The notes: generated by a model not told the origin, from the letters alone. Counted from the stretch's first letter, positions 10,225-22,820 are shown. The stretch: DNA of 64,000 nt from Leptidea sinapis (GCF_905404315.1 NC_066309.1:2790001-2854000); one strand, 5' to 3'. Translations and numbers: made by a program.

Positions 10225-10690
10225 CTTTTTGCTCTTAATAGTGATTTTCATTATTATAACACTAGAAATAAGGGATTGCTTGTAACTAATTCTAGTAGGC
10301 TTCATAAGATACATAATAGCTTTAAGGGTAAATGTATACACTTCTACAATAAAGTCCCAGCCACTGTTCAGGCATTATCTATAAATAAATTTAAATGTTT
10401 TATAAAAAAATGGCTCTGTCGTAAATCCTATTCCTCTACTGCTGAATATCTAAATGATCGGACAGCCTGGGACTAGATTGTGATTATTTTATAGCGATAG
10501 AAATGACAGTACAATATTGTATATTTTTATTGAAAAGAGCACAAAAAAAGAATGCTGGGAGAGTTTCTTGCGCTGCTTCTTGTCAGAGCGCCATTTGTTT
10601 CCGAAGCGGGAGTAGTATCTAGTAGTATTAGAAATGACATCAAAAAGAATTCTAAAGGAATCAATTTTGAGAAAATAAATGCCTTTTAAT
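10225..10690 (+). pseudogene. LINE reverse transcriptase C-terminus plus 3' UTR
   Basis: An open frame from about 10235 to the stop near 10474 encodes the last ~75 residues of a non-LTR retrotransposon ORF2. Recognisable words are HYYNTRNKG, RLHKIHNSF, CIHFYNKVPATVQ, KFKCFIKKWL and, at the end, YLNDRTAWD. This 'FYNK(I/V)P' tail is characteristic of jockey/CR1-like elements of Lepidoptera. The 3' UTR follows, with 'cttcttgtcagagcgccat', 'attctaaaggaatcaattt' and the terminal 'aaataaatgcctttt'. The catalytic RT and endonuclease domains are missing by 5' truncation, so it cannot move. Similar tails at 8925 and 46496 belong to the same family. Confidence 0.82.
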
Positions 10691-10800
10691 ATTTTTTTAA
10701 ATTTGGTAATGATAATTTAAATTTATGTATTCGTAAAGTATTTAATAGTACAATAATACATTCATGGAATAATCAAAAAACAAATAGCACCAAAACAAAT

Positions 10801-10950
10801 AATCAAAATCACTTTATTTAGGTCACGGAAATGACACTTATGAATGTCAAAAAATATTTTTTCTTATTGAATCTACCGCTACTTCGTAAAGTGTTGAGCT
10901 AATGAGAAGAAGTAGCAAGAAACTCATTGCCACTCTTTTATATCATGATT
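10801..10950 (-). mobile_element. LINE 3' UTR fragment, inverted
   Basis: The plus strand starts 'aatcaaaatcactttattta' and continues through 'ggtcacggaaatgacac' and 'accgctacttcgtaaag' to 'ctcattgccactctttta'. This is the inverse of 47595-47770, which ends in '...aataaagtgattttgattt'. It is a LINE family distinct from 10225-10690. Confidence 0.7.
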
Positions 10951-11164
10951 TACATTTTCTTCGATTTACAAATCATTTCAATTACAATATAATATAAAAT
11001 GTAAAGTGATGCAACAAACATACTCAAACGTCAAATAGTCAATGCCTTACAAGAGTAAGCCAAAAAAGTAAATGTAAATTAATACAAAAGTTAAGTGCTT
11101 TCAGAGTTAATAAAATTCATTTAAAATATTATCTAATAAAAAATTATTGCAAAAAGAGATAGTT

Positions 11165-11399
11165 TGTAGCTCCTTTGCACAGGATGCCGGCTAGATTATG
11201 GGAAACACAACTGCACCTATTTCTGCCGTGAAGCAGTAATGTGTAAGGATTACTGTGTTTCGGTCTAAAGGGCGCCGTAGCTATAGAAACAACTGAAGAC
11301 TTTTCAAGAATACTGAGTGGCACTGGATTCTTATGGGCAGGGCGTATCAATTACCATCCGCTGAACGTCCAGCTCCGTTCCTTATTGTCATAAAAAAAA
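11165..11399 (+). repeat. ~300 bp hairpin element, internally deleted copy
   Basis: It begins with 'ctcctttgcacaggatgcc', continues through 'gccgtgaagcagtaatgtg' and 'aagggcgccgtagct', and ends '...cttattgtcataaaaaaa'. The section holding the first arm of the long hairpin is missing. ORFs crossing it are not genes. Confidence 0.8.
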
Positions 11400-13140
11400 G
11401 TTGATAGAAAAATGAGATTTAATATTTACTTTAACATATACGTTTATTTTTAATCTAATTATTATATTTGAGTCACATATCGTGCTTAAAATCGATGATT
11501 TTAAAAGGAAAATCATTAGTAATAATTGACCCAATTTTCATTTTTTTTTGTATGTTTTTCTCTTTGCCAACAATAGCCTTGGTCACGGAAACTTAGTTTT
11601 CGATCCGCTTTCGTTTCCCGATGTCGATACTCACCACGCTGACTGTTGAATGACGACACCAGACCCTTGTGGTTGTGGTTTGTGATGTGAAGTAATTTTG
11701 ATTTCACTATTGTTTCTCCTTCAATGAAAAACATAACGAATTCTTACGCAGGAATACTTTGCGGCTGATTCGATAACAATTAAGTGAACAAAAAATGTAC
11801 GCAACAGTTCCACGTCACTGATTTTGTAAAGTTATACTTCCTCATGCGCGTTATGAAAAAAAAATAAGAGTGAAATTTTAAGATGCGCGCGCATCACTGT
11901 AACACAAAAGTGGTTCGTTCAATCGTTTTTTTTTTTTTTGGTTTCTTCGTCCATTATTAGGACAGGCAAAGGGTTCAAGCCCATATAGCCGTATTCATTA
12001 TTAAATAATTAATTGACAAAGCCATCTTTGCAAGATTTTCACAAAATTATTCTTTCTAAGAACGTAGAATAGCACGAGGAATAAATCAATTTAATGATTT
12101 TTATTTCGTTAGGCCAAAGAAGTATAACTTGTTGCGTGCATACGTACACACACATATTTTTTTCTTATAGTTAAAACATTAAGGGAAAAATCACATTAAA
12201 ATCTTGTAGGCTCTATGAGTGTCACATTATCTTAAGAATCGTAATGGAGGAAGAGCAGTGTTCTCTTAAACAGGGATTTATTGCTTACCAAAGGGCATTA
12301 GCCCAAATTATGTCAATGTCTGTTTATATCTATACATCTGTTTATATCTAAAATAACTATCTTTTTGAGATTTGAGTAAAAAATGAATATTATAGAGAGA
12401 GAGATGAGATTTCAAAGCATTATATATAAAATAATTTTAGTAATTAAAGGTAATTTATACGGGACACTGCAGACTAAAGACGACAGTCGAGATTCTGTAT
12501 GTTCTGTAATAGTGCAGATACAACCCCTTTCTATATTTTTGCGAATATGGTCTTTATTGTGTTAACGTAACGTTACATAGGGCAGACCTTCTTCAACCGT
12601 TTAAAATACATGAGTTCACTGTCAAAGATACATTTGGATTCTCTAAATGAATAGCATTTACGATTAGTACGCATCATATTAGTAAGCTTTAGTGAATATA
12701 TATGATATATTATATTATTCGCACAATAGATTATATTGGTCAAAGTGAAACAGGGGTAAAAAAAAGCAGCCACATTACAAACCATAATTAACCATATACA
12801 TGGATGACATACATAAATAAAATATGGATAAAAGACAATTCAGGAATATATTCACAGTGACGCTAGTTTAGAAGAACTTACCTGCCACCTATCTTCCACT
12901 AACAATAAATGCAAATCCCACTGATCTTGCCATGTACGCCATGGCTAACGATTCCCAATACTTTTACCAAAATAAGCTCTATAAGGTTAGTCAATCTTCT
13001 TCAATCCATCTTCTTGATAAAATATCTCAATCTTCCTTCTCCAATAACCATACCTATATCTTCTTTAAAATTTAAATAGTGCCCTAATTTCTAAAATATA
13101 AAAAGAAACATGAAATTTTATTAACTATTAAACAAATGTG
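11400..13140. other. Mostly anonymous DNA; one weak minus-strand exon candidate
   Basis: A minus-strand ATG at 11734 opens 33 codons (MFFIEGETIVKSKLL...) that end at a strong splice-donor-like GTGAGTAT (11634-11627); see the findings. A T-homopolymer run lies near 11926. Nothing else was recognised. Confidence 0.35.
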
Positions 13141-13488
13141 GTAATGGGCTGGCCACATTGCCCGCTCCACAGACAGAAGGTGGACAATTTAGACCACCAA
13201 ATGGAAAGGACCACCAGGTAAAAGATACACTGGTAGACCAAAGCAGCGATGGGCAGATGACATCGCGTACAGGCGGTGGGGAGCAACTGGATCGATCAGG
13301 GCAAGGATAGGGAAAAAGGGAAAAAGTTGGGGGAGGCCTATACCCAAAATGGTCCATAAACAAAATTATATAAGAATAAATAATTAAATTAGTCACGTTT
13401 AATAAAACTAACTCTAGATTTTAAGAACTTTAAATTACTAATTTGATTGTAAAACAAGGATTATGGAATAAATGGCTTATTATTATTA
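13141..13488 (+). pseudogene. LINE endonuclease-reverse-transcriptase C-terminal fragment
   Basis: The plus strand encodes WAGHIARSTDRRW, then after one in-frame stop KGPPGKRYTGRPKQRWADDI and KSWGRPI. This is the C-terminal signature (AGHI.R..DRRW, GRP..RW.DDI) of the endonuclease-reverse transcriptase LINEs common in Lepidoptera. An AT-rich 3' UTR follows, ending 'ggaataaatggcttattatta'. It has a stop codon and no upstream domains: a dead, 5'-truncated copy. Confidence 0.8.
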
Positions 13489-14142
13489 AACAAAAAGTTG
13501 TGGTTACTTATAGGTAACTTAAAGAACCAAAAGTTATTTAGCCACAAATTTAAGAGTTCTTAATAGTTCCAATATGTGCATCTTTTACTGTCTGTTATAT
13601 AATGGAGCCGCAGGTCGTTCAGAAACAATCAGCGTACTTGTAGCCAACGGCAATATCTTTTTATCGGCTCCAAGCCTCGAAACAAACAAATTCAATTAGG
13701 ATTAAGAAATTAAACTTTAAGTCAAAGATGCCGCAGCCGATGTACCGAAAGAGGTTAACGTACTTGCTATCAAATTACGCATAAAAATACTTCGAACAGT
13801 TTCTTTTAAGATTTCATCTTTATATGTATATTTGCGGACCTAAGTTTGTATTTTTATATATATTATTATGTGCAAATAATATAGTTATTAAGGTAGTAAA
13901 ATTAATATAATAATTGAAATATTGTCATTAATTTTGGATGAATGTTATGTAGTTAATGTAATAATTTATATACTTCAATTTGTAGATTGATTTTAAGTTC
14001 ATAAAATTTGCTTTTTTCTCTTCTTTTTTATTTTATTTAAATAATATTACAGTTTTTTTTTTGTTTGGTTTGATTTCTTTTTCTTATATTATTAAGTCTT
14101 TTGCATTATGTATACCTACTGTAACGTTACAAATAAACAATT
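13489..14142. other. AT-rich DNA, nothing recognised
   Basis: No ORF or repeat of note. Confidence 0.45.
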
Positions 14143-14172
14143 TTCTTTATTTCTTTCTTTCTTTCTTTCTTC
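14143..14172. repeat. TTTC tetranucleotide microsatellite
   Basis: About seven units of 'tttc' in a row, with one irregular unit at the start. Confidence 0.9.
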
Positions 14173-14221
14173 ACTAAATCTAAATTATTTGACACGACGC
14201 AATTTAATTGCAAGTATATAA

Positions 14222-14516
14222 TTGTAATAATTGTTTATTATCTCTTAATTGAGATAAAAATCGTTGACTTTTATATCCCAATAAACTTAACGACGGTAAC
14301 TCACCTTATCCGTACACGCTGTCTGTCAATGGGACGACGTATAGCTTACCAGCGATAGAAGTTTGTATGGAAATTGCAATTCACGCGTCCCAATATAAGG
14401 CGATAAGAACGACTAATCGTTTATATTGGGACAGCTTCAGATTATTGACAGCTAATTACTTACAGTAGAAGGTAGTAATTTATCTCTATCTGTAGATAGT
14501 ATATTGGGAACGGCCG
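14222..14516. mobile_element. Harbinger-like MITE, left end eroded
   Basis: It is nearly identical to the complete copy at 43519-43827 from 'ttgagataaaaatc' to the right end ATATTGGGAACGGCCG, which is followed by TAA. The left inverted repeat has decayed beyond recognition, so the left boundary is approximate. Confidence 0.75.
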
Positions 14517-14519
14517 TAA

Positions 14520-15214
14520 GTAATCGAATTGCTTGCCCTAATAAGTCATTAAAAATATTTTTATATAAATAGAGCCAAAATAAAGCGAATCTGCTTTGCA
14601 ATTCCATAGAGGTTGCGCAATTTGATCGCATGTTTCTATTGTTGCTTTTTTGTGATTTTCGTTCGCATAAACAAATATAAATCTTCCGAGATTGTTATAT
14701 TCCTACCAATACAAGCAGCCATGTGCTATAAGCACGTTCTGTGCTCAGTTTAATATTCCTTGTAAATGACTAAAGTGCTCATAATGTGTGACGGTAGGAA
14801 GGTTTTTCGTAGAACATTGTCAACATTACAAAACCTTTGAACCGCATAGGTTGTTTGGATGACGTGGCAATTACACTCCATATGTTATCTCTATCTTCTC
14901 GGCTTAATGTTGAGATTCTCACGTTTTTATAAACATTAACATACGATCTTTATGATACAACGGTTTTGGAAGCCCCGACATAGTGCTGTATACTTTCACT
15001 GCTATGTTTAATGTACGAAAAATATCAAGGCTCAATGCAAATGAGGTTTATCGTTGTAAACGTAATGGATCGTCAGTGCTTTTTATTTTTTATCATGCTG
15101 TATACATTAATATTTTATTCCAATAAATTACTTTCTCAGTGTATATTTTATTAGTGATTTTAATGATTTACTTTCACGCGTACTACAGTTTTTTGATTCA
15201 TTTAATGTATAGTA
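14520..15214. other. Nothing recognised
   Basis: AT-rich DNA without ORFs or repeats that I can identify. Confidence 0.45.
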
Positions 15215-15518
15215 TCAGTGGGAGGCTCCATTGCACAGCATGCCGGCTAGATCATGGGTCACAACGTTGCCTATTTCTGCCGTGAAACAGGAATGTGTAA
15301 AAATAACTGTGTTTGTGAAGGGCGCCGTAGCTAGTGAAATTACTGGGCAAATGAGACTTAACATCTTATGTCTCAAGCTGACGAGCGCAATTGTAGAGCC
15401 GCTCAGAATTTTTGGGTTTTTCAATAATCCTGAGCGGCATTGTATTACAATGGCAGTATCAATTACTATCAGCTGAACGTCCTGCTCGTTTCATCTCTTA
15501 TTATCATCAAAAAAAATT
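15215..15518 (+). repeat. ~300 bp hairpin element, near full length
   Basis: It starts 'cagtgggaggctcc', passes through 'gccgtgaaacagg', 'gggcgccgtagctag', 'actgggcaaatgagactt' and the long hairpin (GCCGCTCAG... / ...CTGAGCGGC), and ends 'cttattatcatcaaaaaaaa'. ORFs on both strands here are products of the repeat. Confidence 0.85.
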
Positions 15519-17889
15519 ATAACATAATATTGACTTTCACTCAAAGAACCGAGCCCCAAACTATGAACAAATTGTCACCAAAACATTACAATCTTCTAAG
15601 AAGAAATAGCTTGACAAGGGACTTGTTCACAAATCAAAAACGCAATAGAATCACAAATACAGATATCGAACGGCTACAAACCATATTTGGACCGATCTGA
15701 TAACATATCAACGCCCCTGTTGCAACATGACATAAACAGAATCTAAACGGGCTCTGGCAACTTTCCTACGATCGAGTTTTCTCGGGCACTTCAACGGAAA
15801 CTGTCGTTTTCAATAAGTTGCGATGATTCTTCTTATCAAATTACGGGTTAGTGAGTGAAAATGTGGGAATTTCTCATCGTCACACTGATCATAGGAATCA
15901 GGGTGAAATTGAGCCCGGAGCGCATAATAGTTGCTTATTTGTATGTTTTCACTTGGCGATAGTTGGACGCCGTTGCGTGCAGCTCCGTCTTAACTTTATC
16001 AGCTGTGGAATGGAAACTTTGTAATGACAGCGTGTCCGAACGTCCGCCATAGGATGTCTTGACACTTCCAAATTGACGCCTTATTGAGAGAAAGCTGCAA
16101 TATGCCCTGTCCAATTTAATTGGGTATCGTGAAACAAACAAATGATTCACTGTAAATAATAATCTAATAATATATTTAATTATAAAACTACAATTTTTAA
16201 CGTTATCTTTCATATATTTTACCTTTAAGGCCTTACTCAAAGGTATTCTGAAGATACGACATCAGAGCGCCAGAAGCGCCCCCATTTATTGATGTTTATT
16301 AGGTGTATCAAAAAGTACTGCTTTTTAGTGGCATTTGAGGTGTATTTATAGGATTAAATATGTAAAGAACTTTTTCTCACTACACTTGAAATGTAAAACA
16401 GCGTTTTTTTCATTTAAAATGAAAAATATATAAATATAATATTCTAAGTGTTGAATTAGAAAGGTATTCAATGCAAGCCCTAGAATATAAGTATCAAAAT
16501 TACTCAAGATTCAAGATTTTCCACGCAGCTATTTAGCGATATAATCCGGAGTATGCAGCTGCATACGTCCTCTAATGTATTCAATTCTTCATTCAAAAAT
16601 AGAACAAAGTTTTCGATTTAACTTATCTAGGCAATCGAGATGAGATCGGTGAACCCATTACGAGGAGGCACGAGTGGCGTGCACCCCAGGCGCCGTGCGA
16701 CGACCAACTGAGGAAGTGACACGATCACCGCTCTGAGCACGCGCCCGTCTTGAATAGGGCTGTGCACCCGAATGTATAATAGTATAGTTAATTATTCTAT
16801 GAAAAAAAAATATTTATGCTATCACTGTGGTACAATCTTCATGCATAATAAATTCTTAATGGGATCTCCATTTCCTGTCGTCCGAGACGAAATAGTTTGA
16901 TATGATATACTCGTAATATCAATTGATTGCCTACTGGTTAAAGAGGTAGGTAGAGGTACCTTCAAAGTAAAGTGGCAAAGCTTTATGGAAAGAAAGAGAG
17001 ACATATTTTTTGCCTTCAAAAACAATGTGTAGTAAATTTTATCAAAATCGTCGTTTTTCTGAGATACCACGGTGAAAACTACATAAAAACAAGATCAAAA
17101 ATAGGAAATACAACATTTTTCGTTTTATATTTATGAAATATTAATAACTTTGTATAACTAACAGTTTATTTTTACTTTTAAATAAAGTACAGTTATTTTT
17201 TTAAATCATAAAGCGATTTTTTAATACTAGCGGTTCATAATATCCTTCTTTTCCTGAAAATTTTTGGAAAATTTTGGAGAATAAATAAACTCAACTAACC
17301 GTGTAACACACAAAAGTGTAATTAAGTTATCATCAAATGAATCTTATCTATGTATTAATAACTAACAATTAATAATATGGATATTGGCAGCCCTAACAAA
17401 AAGTCCCTAAGCCGAGCCACGAACTCTGTATTTACTCAAAGCTAAACCGCACCGCCTTAAGACATAAACCTTCATTCCAAAACTCAACATAAGTCTCATC
17501 AGTTACTGTGGCAGGCTCTGAACGAACAGATATCTTTACCGTAATTGGGAATAATAGGGCGTGTTTCTACTAATGGATCTAGATGTACCAAGATTATTGT
17601 TGGTTATGCAGTATTGCCATACTTGCGATTCTCAAGATGACCCTAACTGAGAAAACTGCGCCAAATACCAGTAACATTTTATCTTAGACATACTTATTTT
17701 GATTTAAACACAAAATTTTACAGTTTGTCTATATTATTGCAAATTTTGATGCAAATAGGAAAGCAAAAAATAAATCATTATGAGTTTTAACATGCTTGTC
17801 TGTAAAAATACAAAATACTTACTGATGATATGTGATCCCACTGTCTTACTTATTTCTTGTAGTATTATTTATACAAAGTTTTACTACGA
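15519..17889. other. About 2.4 kb without recognised genes
   Basis: Small ORFs only. A GC-rich island at 16640-16760 stands out from AT-rich surroundings (see findings). Nothing else was identified. Confidence 0.45.
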
Positions 17890-18142
17890 CCCTGGCATTT
17901 CAGTATCCCTCATCCAACGTATTCTGACGATCTTGACCAGATCACCGCTCCATACGATATTCTACGTCTTTCGGTACGTGGTCGCCATTCTAGGACTTTT
18001 CTGCCCTACCGTCTGTTCACAATCATTTGAGCTGTGTCGGTGTCTTTGGATCTCCTACGGATATCTCATTTCTGATTCGATCTCGCAGGGAAACTCCGAG
18101 TATAGCCCTCTCCATTGCCCTCTAAACGACCACGAGCTTTAG
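17890..18142 (-). pseudogene. LINE reverse-transcriptase fragment, inverted
   Basis: On the minus strand this copies the same RT region as 34633-34942 and 58083-58370: AMERAILGVSLRDRIRNE, then a divergent part, then the '...KIVRIRWMR' region near the start. Stops and frameshifts break it. The plus-strand ORF of 120 codons overlapping it is an antisense shadow. Confidence 0.75.
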
Positions 18143-18965
18143 GCCTAGTATCAATACAAATATCCTATTTAACAGTTTATGATCTTTATAAGGAAGAATA
18201 ATCTATGCAGTGAACGATGCTTTAAGGTAGTTTATGTTTAACAATTCAGTCTCATTACGAGGAAGAGAAGAGCTCAGAATGTGGTATATTTATGGGAGCC
18301 TTACCTGTGTAACAATCCAAGCAATGCAGTCGGCCTATATCTATCGACATTCTCAAATTGCCGTCAAATAGTTAACGATCTAGATGGCCGATACGATCTG
18401 AGTAAAGGCAGCCTCAATTGATCGTTCCCCGGCTTCATGGCGCTGCTTCGCCTTAGAATACTAACTTGTTTACAAATGCCAGGAATAAATCCTTTAAAGA
18501 AGTAATATATATTAAACATTATCAACTTCATAATTAACTAATATTATTAACAGAATGTTAAATGTTAAATTTAACATTATATAAAACGATAGAATTGAAA
18601 GCTCATCAAAGCGAGATTAATATTACGAAATGCAAACATTTTTTTAAAAATGCTAATTCGAAATGCAAACGAGCATGATAACTTGTTTTTAAAAAGTTTT
18701 CACAGCAGCAATATTTCATTCTTTTTTAAATACGCTGAGCTGTTTCTATTAAGCCTACAATAAATACGTAATAATAAAATTACAGACAGATGTTATTCGC
18801 AAAATAGCGTGTGTACAATGGAGTGAAAAAGTATAAGGCTGCTAAAAACTTACTACCAAAATCAATATTTATACTAGTTTAATTTACCTATACTTATCAA
18901 TAGTGGCAATATTTTACTGGGTAAAATTGTGTTTCAATCGTACCACGACCTAACGCGTGGCCGTG
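18143..18965. other. Nothing recognised
   Basis: AT-rich. A small perfect palindrome AATGTTAAATTTAACATT lies near 18565; no other structure was seen. Confidence 0.4.
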
Positions 18966-19278
18966 CTATGATCCCGATCACTATACGCCTTAAAATATAA
19001 TGCTCATCTACTTTTATGCAAGAAACAATCGAGCAAAGATACGGTTAACCTGATGGTGGTCATCAAATAGATTCATTCATCATCATTCATTCTCTTTTGC
19101 AACAGAGGAATCACAAGATCGTTACCAACCCTATAAAGCGTCGAATAAATGTTTTTGAAATTCGAAAATTGAAAACCCACGCGCGTAGAGTTTTAGAATA
19201 TCTGTCGGGCGAGAATTGAACAGGGGGCAACATAAAGAGAACCCACGGTTATACCTATTGTGCTACCCACGCTTACAG
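18966..19278 (-). repeat. tRNA-derived SINE, second type
   Basis: Read on the minus strand, the head GTGGGTAGCACAATAGGTAT resembles an A box and GTTCAATTCTCGCCC a B box. A body follows with 'agaatgaatgatgatgaatg' and 'gatgaccaccatcaggttaa'. It differs from the SINE at 9190. The 3' boundary is uncertain. Confidence 0.5.
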
Positions 19279-19912
19279 TACTGTCGTATGTAATTATAGC
19301 ATACATAGACTGCACTGGTTACAACTATGAACGAACGAACATGACTGAGAAGCACCAGTCCAATTTACATCAAACTCTAACAATCTTACTAATATCTTCC
19401 CTTTTTTTGCGTGCGTCCGTGGGAGAATGGGATGTCGCTATGCCAGCTTCCTTACTTCAAATCCCTACTTAAACAATTTATTGAGACAAACCCTTTAGTT
19501 TCGAATGCAACGCGCAACTTGTGATTAATAATGTCCAAAACTCTCAGAAACAATCCCAGAGTGTGTGACGTCACAAGGTCATCTATACCAATAAATAGAG
19601 AGACGTTTTTTTCCTTCGGTTATACTGCGAAAACTACTGAACTGTTCGGAATAATACTTATACCATAAGATGCAGTCTTTCGGAGAAACTTATAGTATTT
19701 AAATTATAGTGATTTCTAATCCAGAACCTATATTTTTTGACTTAGAAATACCTATATATTCTCAATATAAATAATTCAGTCAATGATAAACAGATAATTT
19801 CAAAACAAATGACAATGACAATTTATATGGCAAAATCACGATTGCCGGGTGAGATGATATAAATATCATAACAGTACATCTACCCCTAGATCACCGAAAA
19901 TTATATATATAA
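19279..19912. other. Nothing recognised
   Basis: No supported features; a 70-codon plus-strand ORF at 19260-19472 overlaps the SINE head and lacks recognisable domains. Confidence 0.4.
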
Positions 19913-20261
19913 CTAGCTGACCCGATAGGCGTTGTTCTGTAGATAATAAAAAAATACTATTTTATATGAATTTGCCAATAATATTTACAAACATCAAGAA
20001 TTATTTCGTAAAAAATGCTCCCTGTTGTTATAATGAGGAACTGTCAAACCGTGCGTCACTAAATTATTTCATAGAAAATATGTCCATACAAATCAAATAT
20101 TGAAAATAAAAATAATTATGGGTCCCAAATCGATATAAAAACTATCCTATCTCTCAAGTTGGACTAAACTGAACTCCATGAAGTAATCCCCATTAAAATC
20201 CGTTCATTAGTTTAGTCCATCGCGGACAAACAACGTGTCACGTAATTTAAATATATTAAGA
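19913..20261 (-). mobile_element. Non-autonomous Helitron, ~349 bp
   Basis: Plus strand: A|CTAGCTGACCCGATAGGCG at the left and '...atatattaaga' at the right, i.e. an inverted Helitron. It is related to 4768-5135 and to the fragment at 34960-35135. Confidence 0.7.
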
Positions 20262-22358
20262 CTAGTATATAATATATAAAGGACCTTTTCTTATATTCCT
20301 CATATTTATTCAACCTACATTTACACACAGAACACAATATCACATCATTATTGTTATCTCAATAAAGCCTAGTTCAATGTACACTTAGAAATCGCCACAC
20401 ATTATTTAGTATGACTTTAAATAAATCCGTATCTAGGCGTGCACCAATGCATAACTGCATTAATACGACGCGTGGGCGGCTACGTCCACATTTCTATGAT
20501 GAATCGGTCTCCGATGCAGACATATTACGAAAATTCGCCTTAATTTACATACAGACACTAACCCACGACGCTCCGATAGAGGTTAGGCCATCGACATTTC
20601 ACAGCATTGTATCTTAACGCGATATTTATTGGCCGCGTATTAACTATAAAAGGAAAGGTAGCATTTATAACTCAACTAGGTTCCATTTCATGCCTTAATC
20701 AAGGGCCACAAAACCATAAACAATATGACTCGAATGAAATTGAATGTTCCGATCATAAAGCGTATAGGGCACAATTGAATTCGTTACGCGTTTATTATGC
20801 AATGCGGGTAGCGAATTCGACCGACGAAAACAAAGACGTATCGAAAAATTTAAAGATCATCGTAACAAGTATGTCAAATGTTAACCCTGCATTGCAAAAT
20901 AGAACGCATTACTATGTCATGTGATAAAGAATGGCACACTGGGTGATTGATGTCGAACGAATACGTGGGCGGCTTTGGCGCGAAGTCTTACTGAAACATT
21001 TGCTAAACTACTCTGTGCCGTGTCAGTTATGACTGGATAATTCGAGACTGCGCGCCATCGAGTTCATCGCTATTGTCTCAACCGCATCATTACTTACAGC
21101 GCAATACACGACGGTCATTTATAATGAAACCGAAAACATTGCTCAATTAAACGAATTGGTTTCATAAACAAATGAAGGTGTAGCGATAGATCTACCGGCC
21201 GCGGCGGCTAATGCTTGTACTGTTTTGAATTTAATAGCGCATCGAGGAGAACGCACGCGCTGCGCACGCGCCGCTAATGATCCACGGGCCATTCCACTAT
21301 TTAGTTACGCCACTGTATTTTAAATTGTTTATACCTTTACTAACAGGTGAATACTTCATTAAGCTATTTTACACATGTTGTATATGGAGGTGACAGTTTA
21401 TTCCACCAATCTGCTCTACATGTTCTAGGATTTTCTTTTATTCTGTTAGGACTTTCTGTAATCCATGATTTATTGCTATCTGCGCTGTCGATCAAATAAG
21501 TGTATAATTTGAAAGAAAACGTAACTTTTAATAATAAATGTCGTAACAGATTATTTTTTGTTTGTTTTTCCACATTCAAATAAAAAAAGAGTAGTAATAA
21601 AAGTACTTGTTATTTTGTATATTTTTGGGAGCTCTAACACGACTAAACGCATCTCTAAAAATCAATAAAAGTAGTTCAGAATACTATAGTGACAGATGTT
21701 ATTAAAAGATTGTCAAAACAGATTAGATCGATTCATGCTCTTGTTTACCAGACAATGAGCTTTAAGTAATATTACACTTTTGGCATTTAGTTTTATGAAA
21801 CACCAGCACTTGTCAACTTCGTACGCTTCACTGTGGCCTATTTCTCTAAAATTGACAAATTGTCTATTGAAAATTTCATCCCCTTCCATTATATATCTAA
21901 GAATCCCTTCTTCTACGTCTTTTTTTTATTTATTTTTTGTTGTCAGAACACAGAACCGAAATTTCTGTTGATTGAAATCTTTGGGGAGCCATTTATATAC
22001 CATTTTTAATATTTTAATTCACTTTTGCTTCACAACAATTTATTTATAATCGATGCACCAGCAAACACATACAATTTAACGGATTATAATATAATCGAGA
22101 TACTGAAGGTAGTTGTAATTATAAGCAACCGTTTAAATGAGTTTAGCTCCTGCCTAGATGTTGATTACGATCTGTTCAGAACTGGTCTAGAGCGGTTAAT
22201 AAATTCTGCTAATACGAACAAGTGAAGAAGCTATGTAATTAAGAACTTGCCTCGAGGCGTAGAGCTCGCGTGACTCAGTAATGGAATGGTACTTCATTTT
22301 GACTGCATCAATCACAACGAAACGGACATTTGTGGTTGAATAATAGACAGTTATTTTA
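20262..22358. other. Less AT-rich stretch with two unplaced ORFs
   Basis: An ATG-started ORF at 20411-20617 (68 codons) is followed in another frame by a 105-codon open stretch at 20607-20924. I recognise no domain in either. 20930-21300 is the most GC-rich part, with words such as 'ctaccggccgcggcggc' and 'gcacgcgctgcgcacgcg', and looks more like a conserved or CpG-rich control region or first exon than a repeat. 21330-22358 shows nothing. Confidence 0.3.
20645..20680 (+). promoter_or_regulatory. Possible TATA core promoter
   Basis: TATAAAAGG at 20645 is followed 29 bases later by TCAACT, whose A at 20674 would sit at +1 in an arthropod-like initiator. It lies in the GC-richer stretch. No convincing exon follows, so this is weak. 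Confidence 0.2.
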
Positions 22359-22515
22359 AAGTGATATCCCTCAATTCTGGGATTAAATATACAAATTTAA
22401 TTTAACCACAACCTGAGAGTTGAACAAGACATTAAGATTTACGGTAAAATCCGAGAGGCGCGAATTCATCGTCCATCAATTTTGGTACAAATTTAATTTG
22501 AATAAATAAAAGTTT
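22359..22515 (+). repeat. tRNA-derived SINE fragment, tRNA boxes deleted
   Basis: It shares 'cacaacctgagagttgaa' and 'gtacaaatttaatttgaat' with the next copy at 22655, but the tRNA-like A-box region is deleted between 'tttacggt' and 'ccgagaggcgcg'. Confidence 0.65.
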
Positions 22516-22654
22516 ACTATTATTTTGAGTTTCCCTTTGTTATTTGTTTTTTTATTGAAAAGTTTTGCAGCTTTTATTTGAAGCAACAGATTACAAATCA
22601 TACTGTATTCTCACTATTCCTGATTCTGTTCCACAGATTGTGAAAAAAGGTGAT
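22516..22654. other. Spacer between two SINE copies
   Basis: Short AT-rich spacer; no features. Confidence 0.4.
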
Positions 22655-22820
22655 CTATTTAACCACAACCTGAGAGTTGAAAAAGACACCAAAATTTACG
22701 GTCGATGCGTCACTCGGACGGTTGGTTCAGTTGGTAAGAGCGCTCGGATGAAACCCGGGAGGCGAGGATTCATCGTCCATTAATTTTGAAACAAATTAAA
22801 TTTGAATAAATAAAAGATTA
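22655..22820 (+). repeat. tRNA-derived SINE
   Basis: 'accacaacctgagagttg', 'gatgcgtcactcggacgg', A-box-like TTGGTTCAGTTGGTAAGAGC and a decayed B box ('gaggattcatcgtcc') are followed by 'aaatttgaataaataaaag'. Same family as 9190-9345. Confidence 0.75.

Noticed and set aside
15215..15476. Overlapping ORFs on both strands
   Set aside because: They are inside a copy of the ~300 bp hairpin element, and the same ORFs recur in other copies.
17780..18142. 120-codon plus-strand ORF
   Set aside because: Its second half is antisense to a LINE RT fragment.
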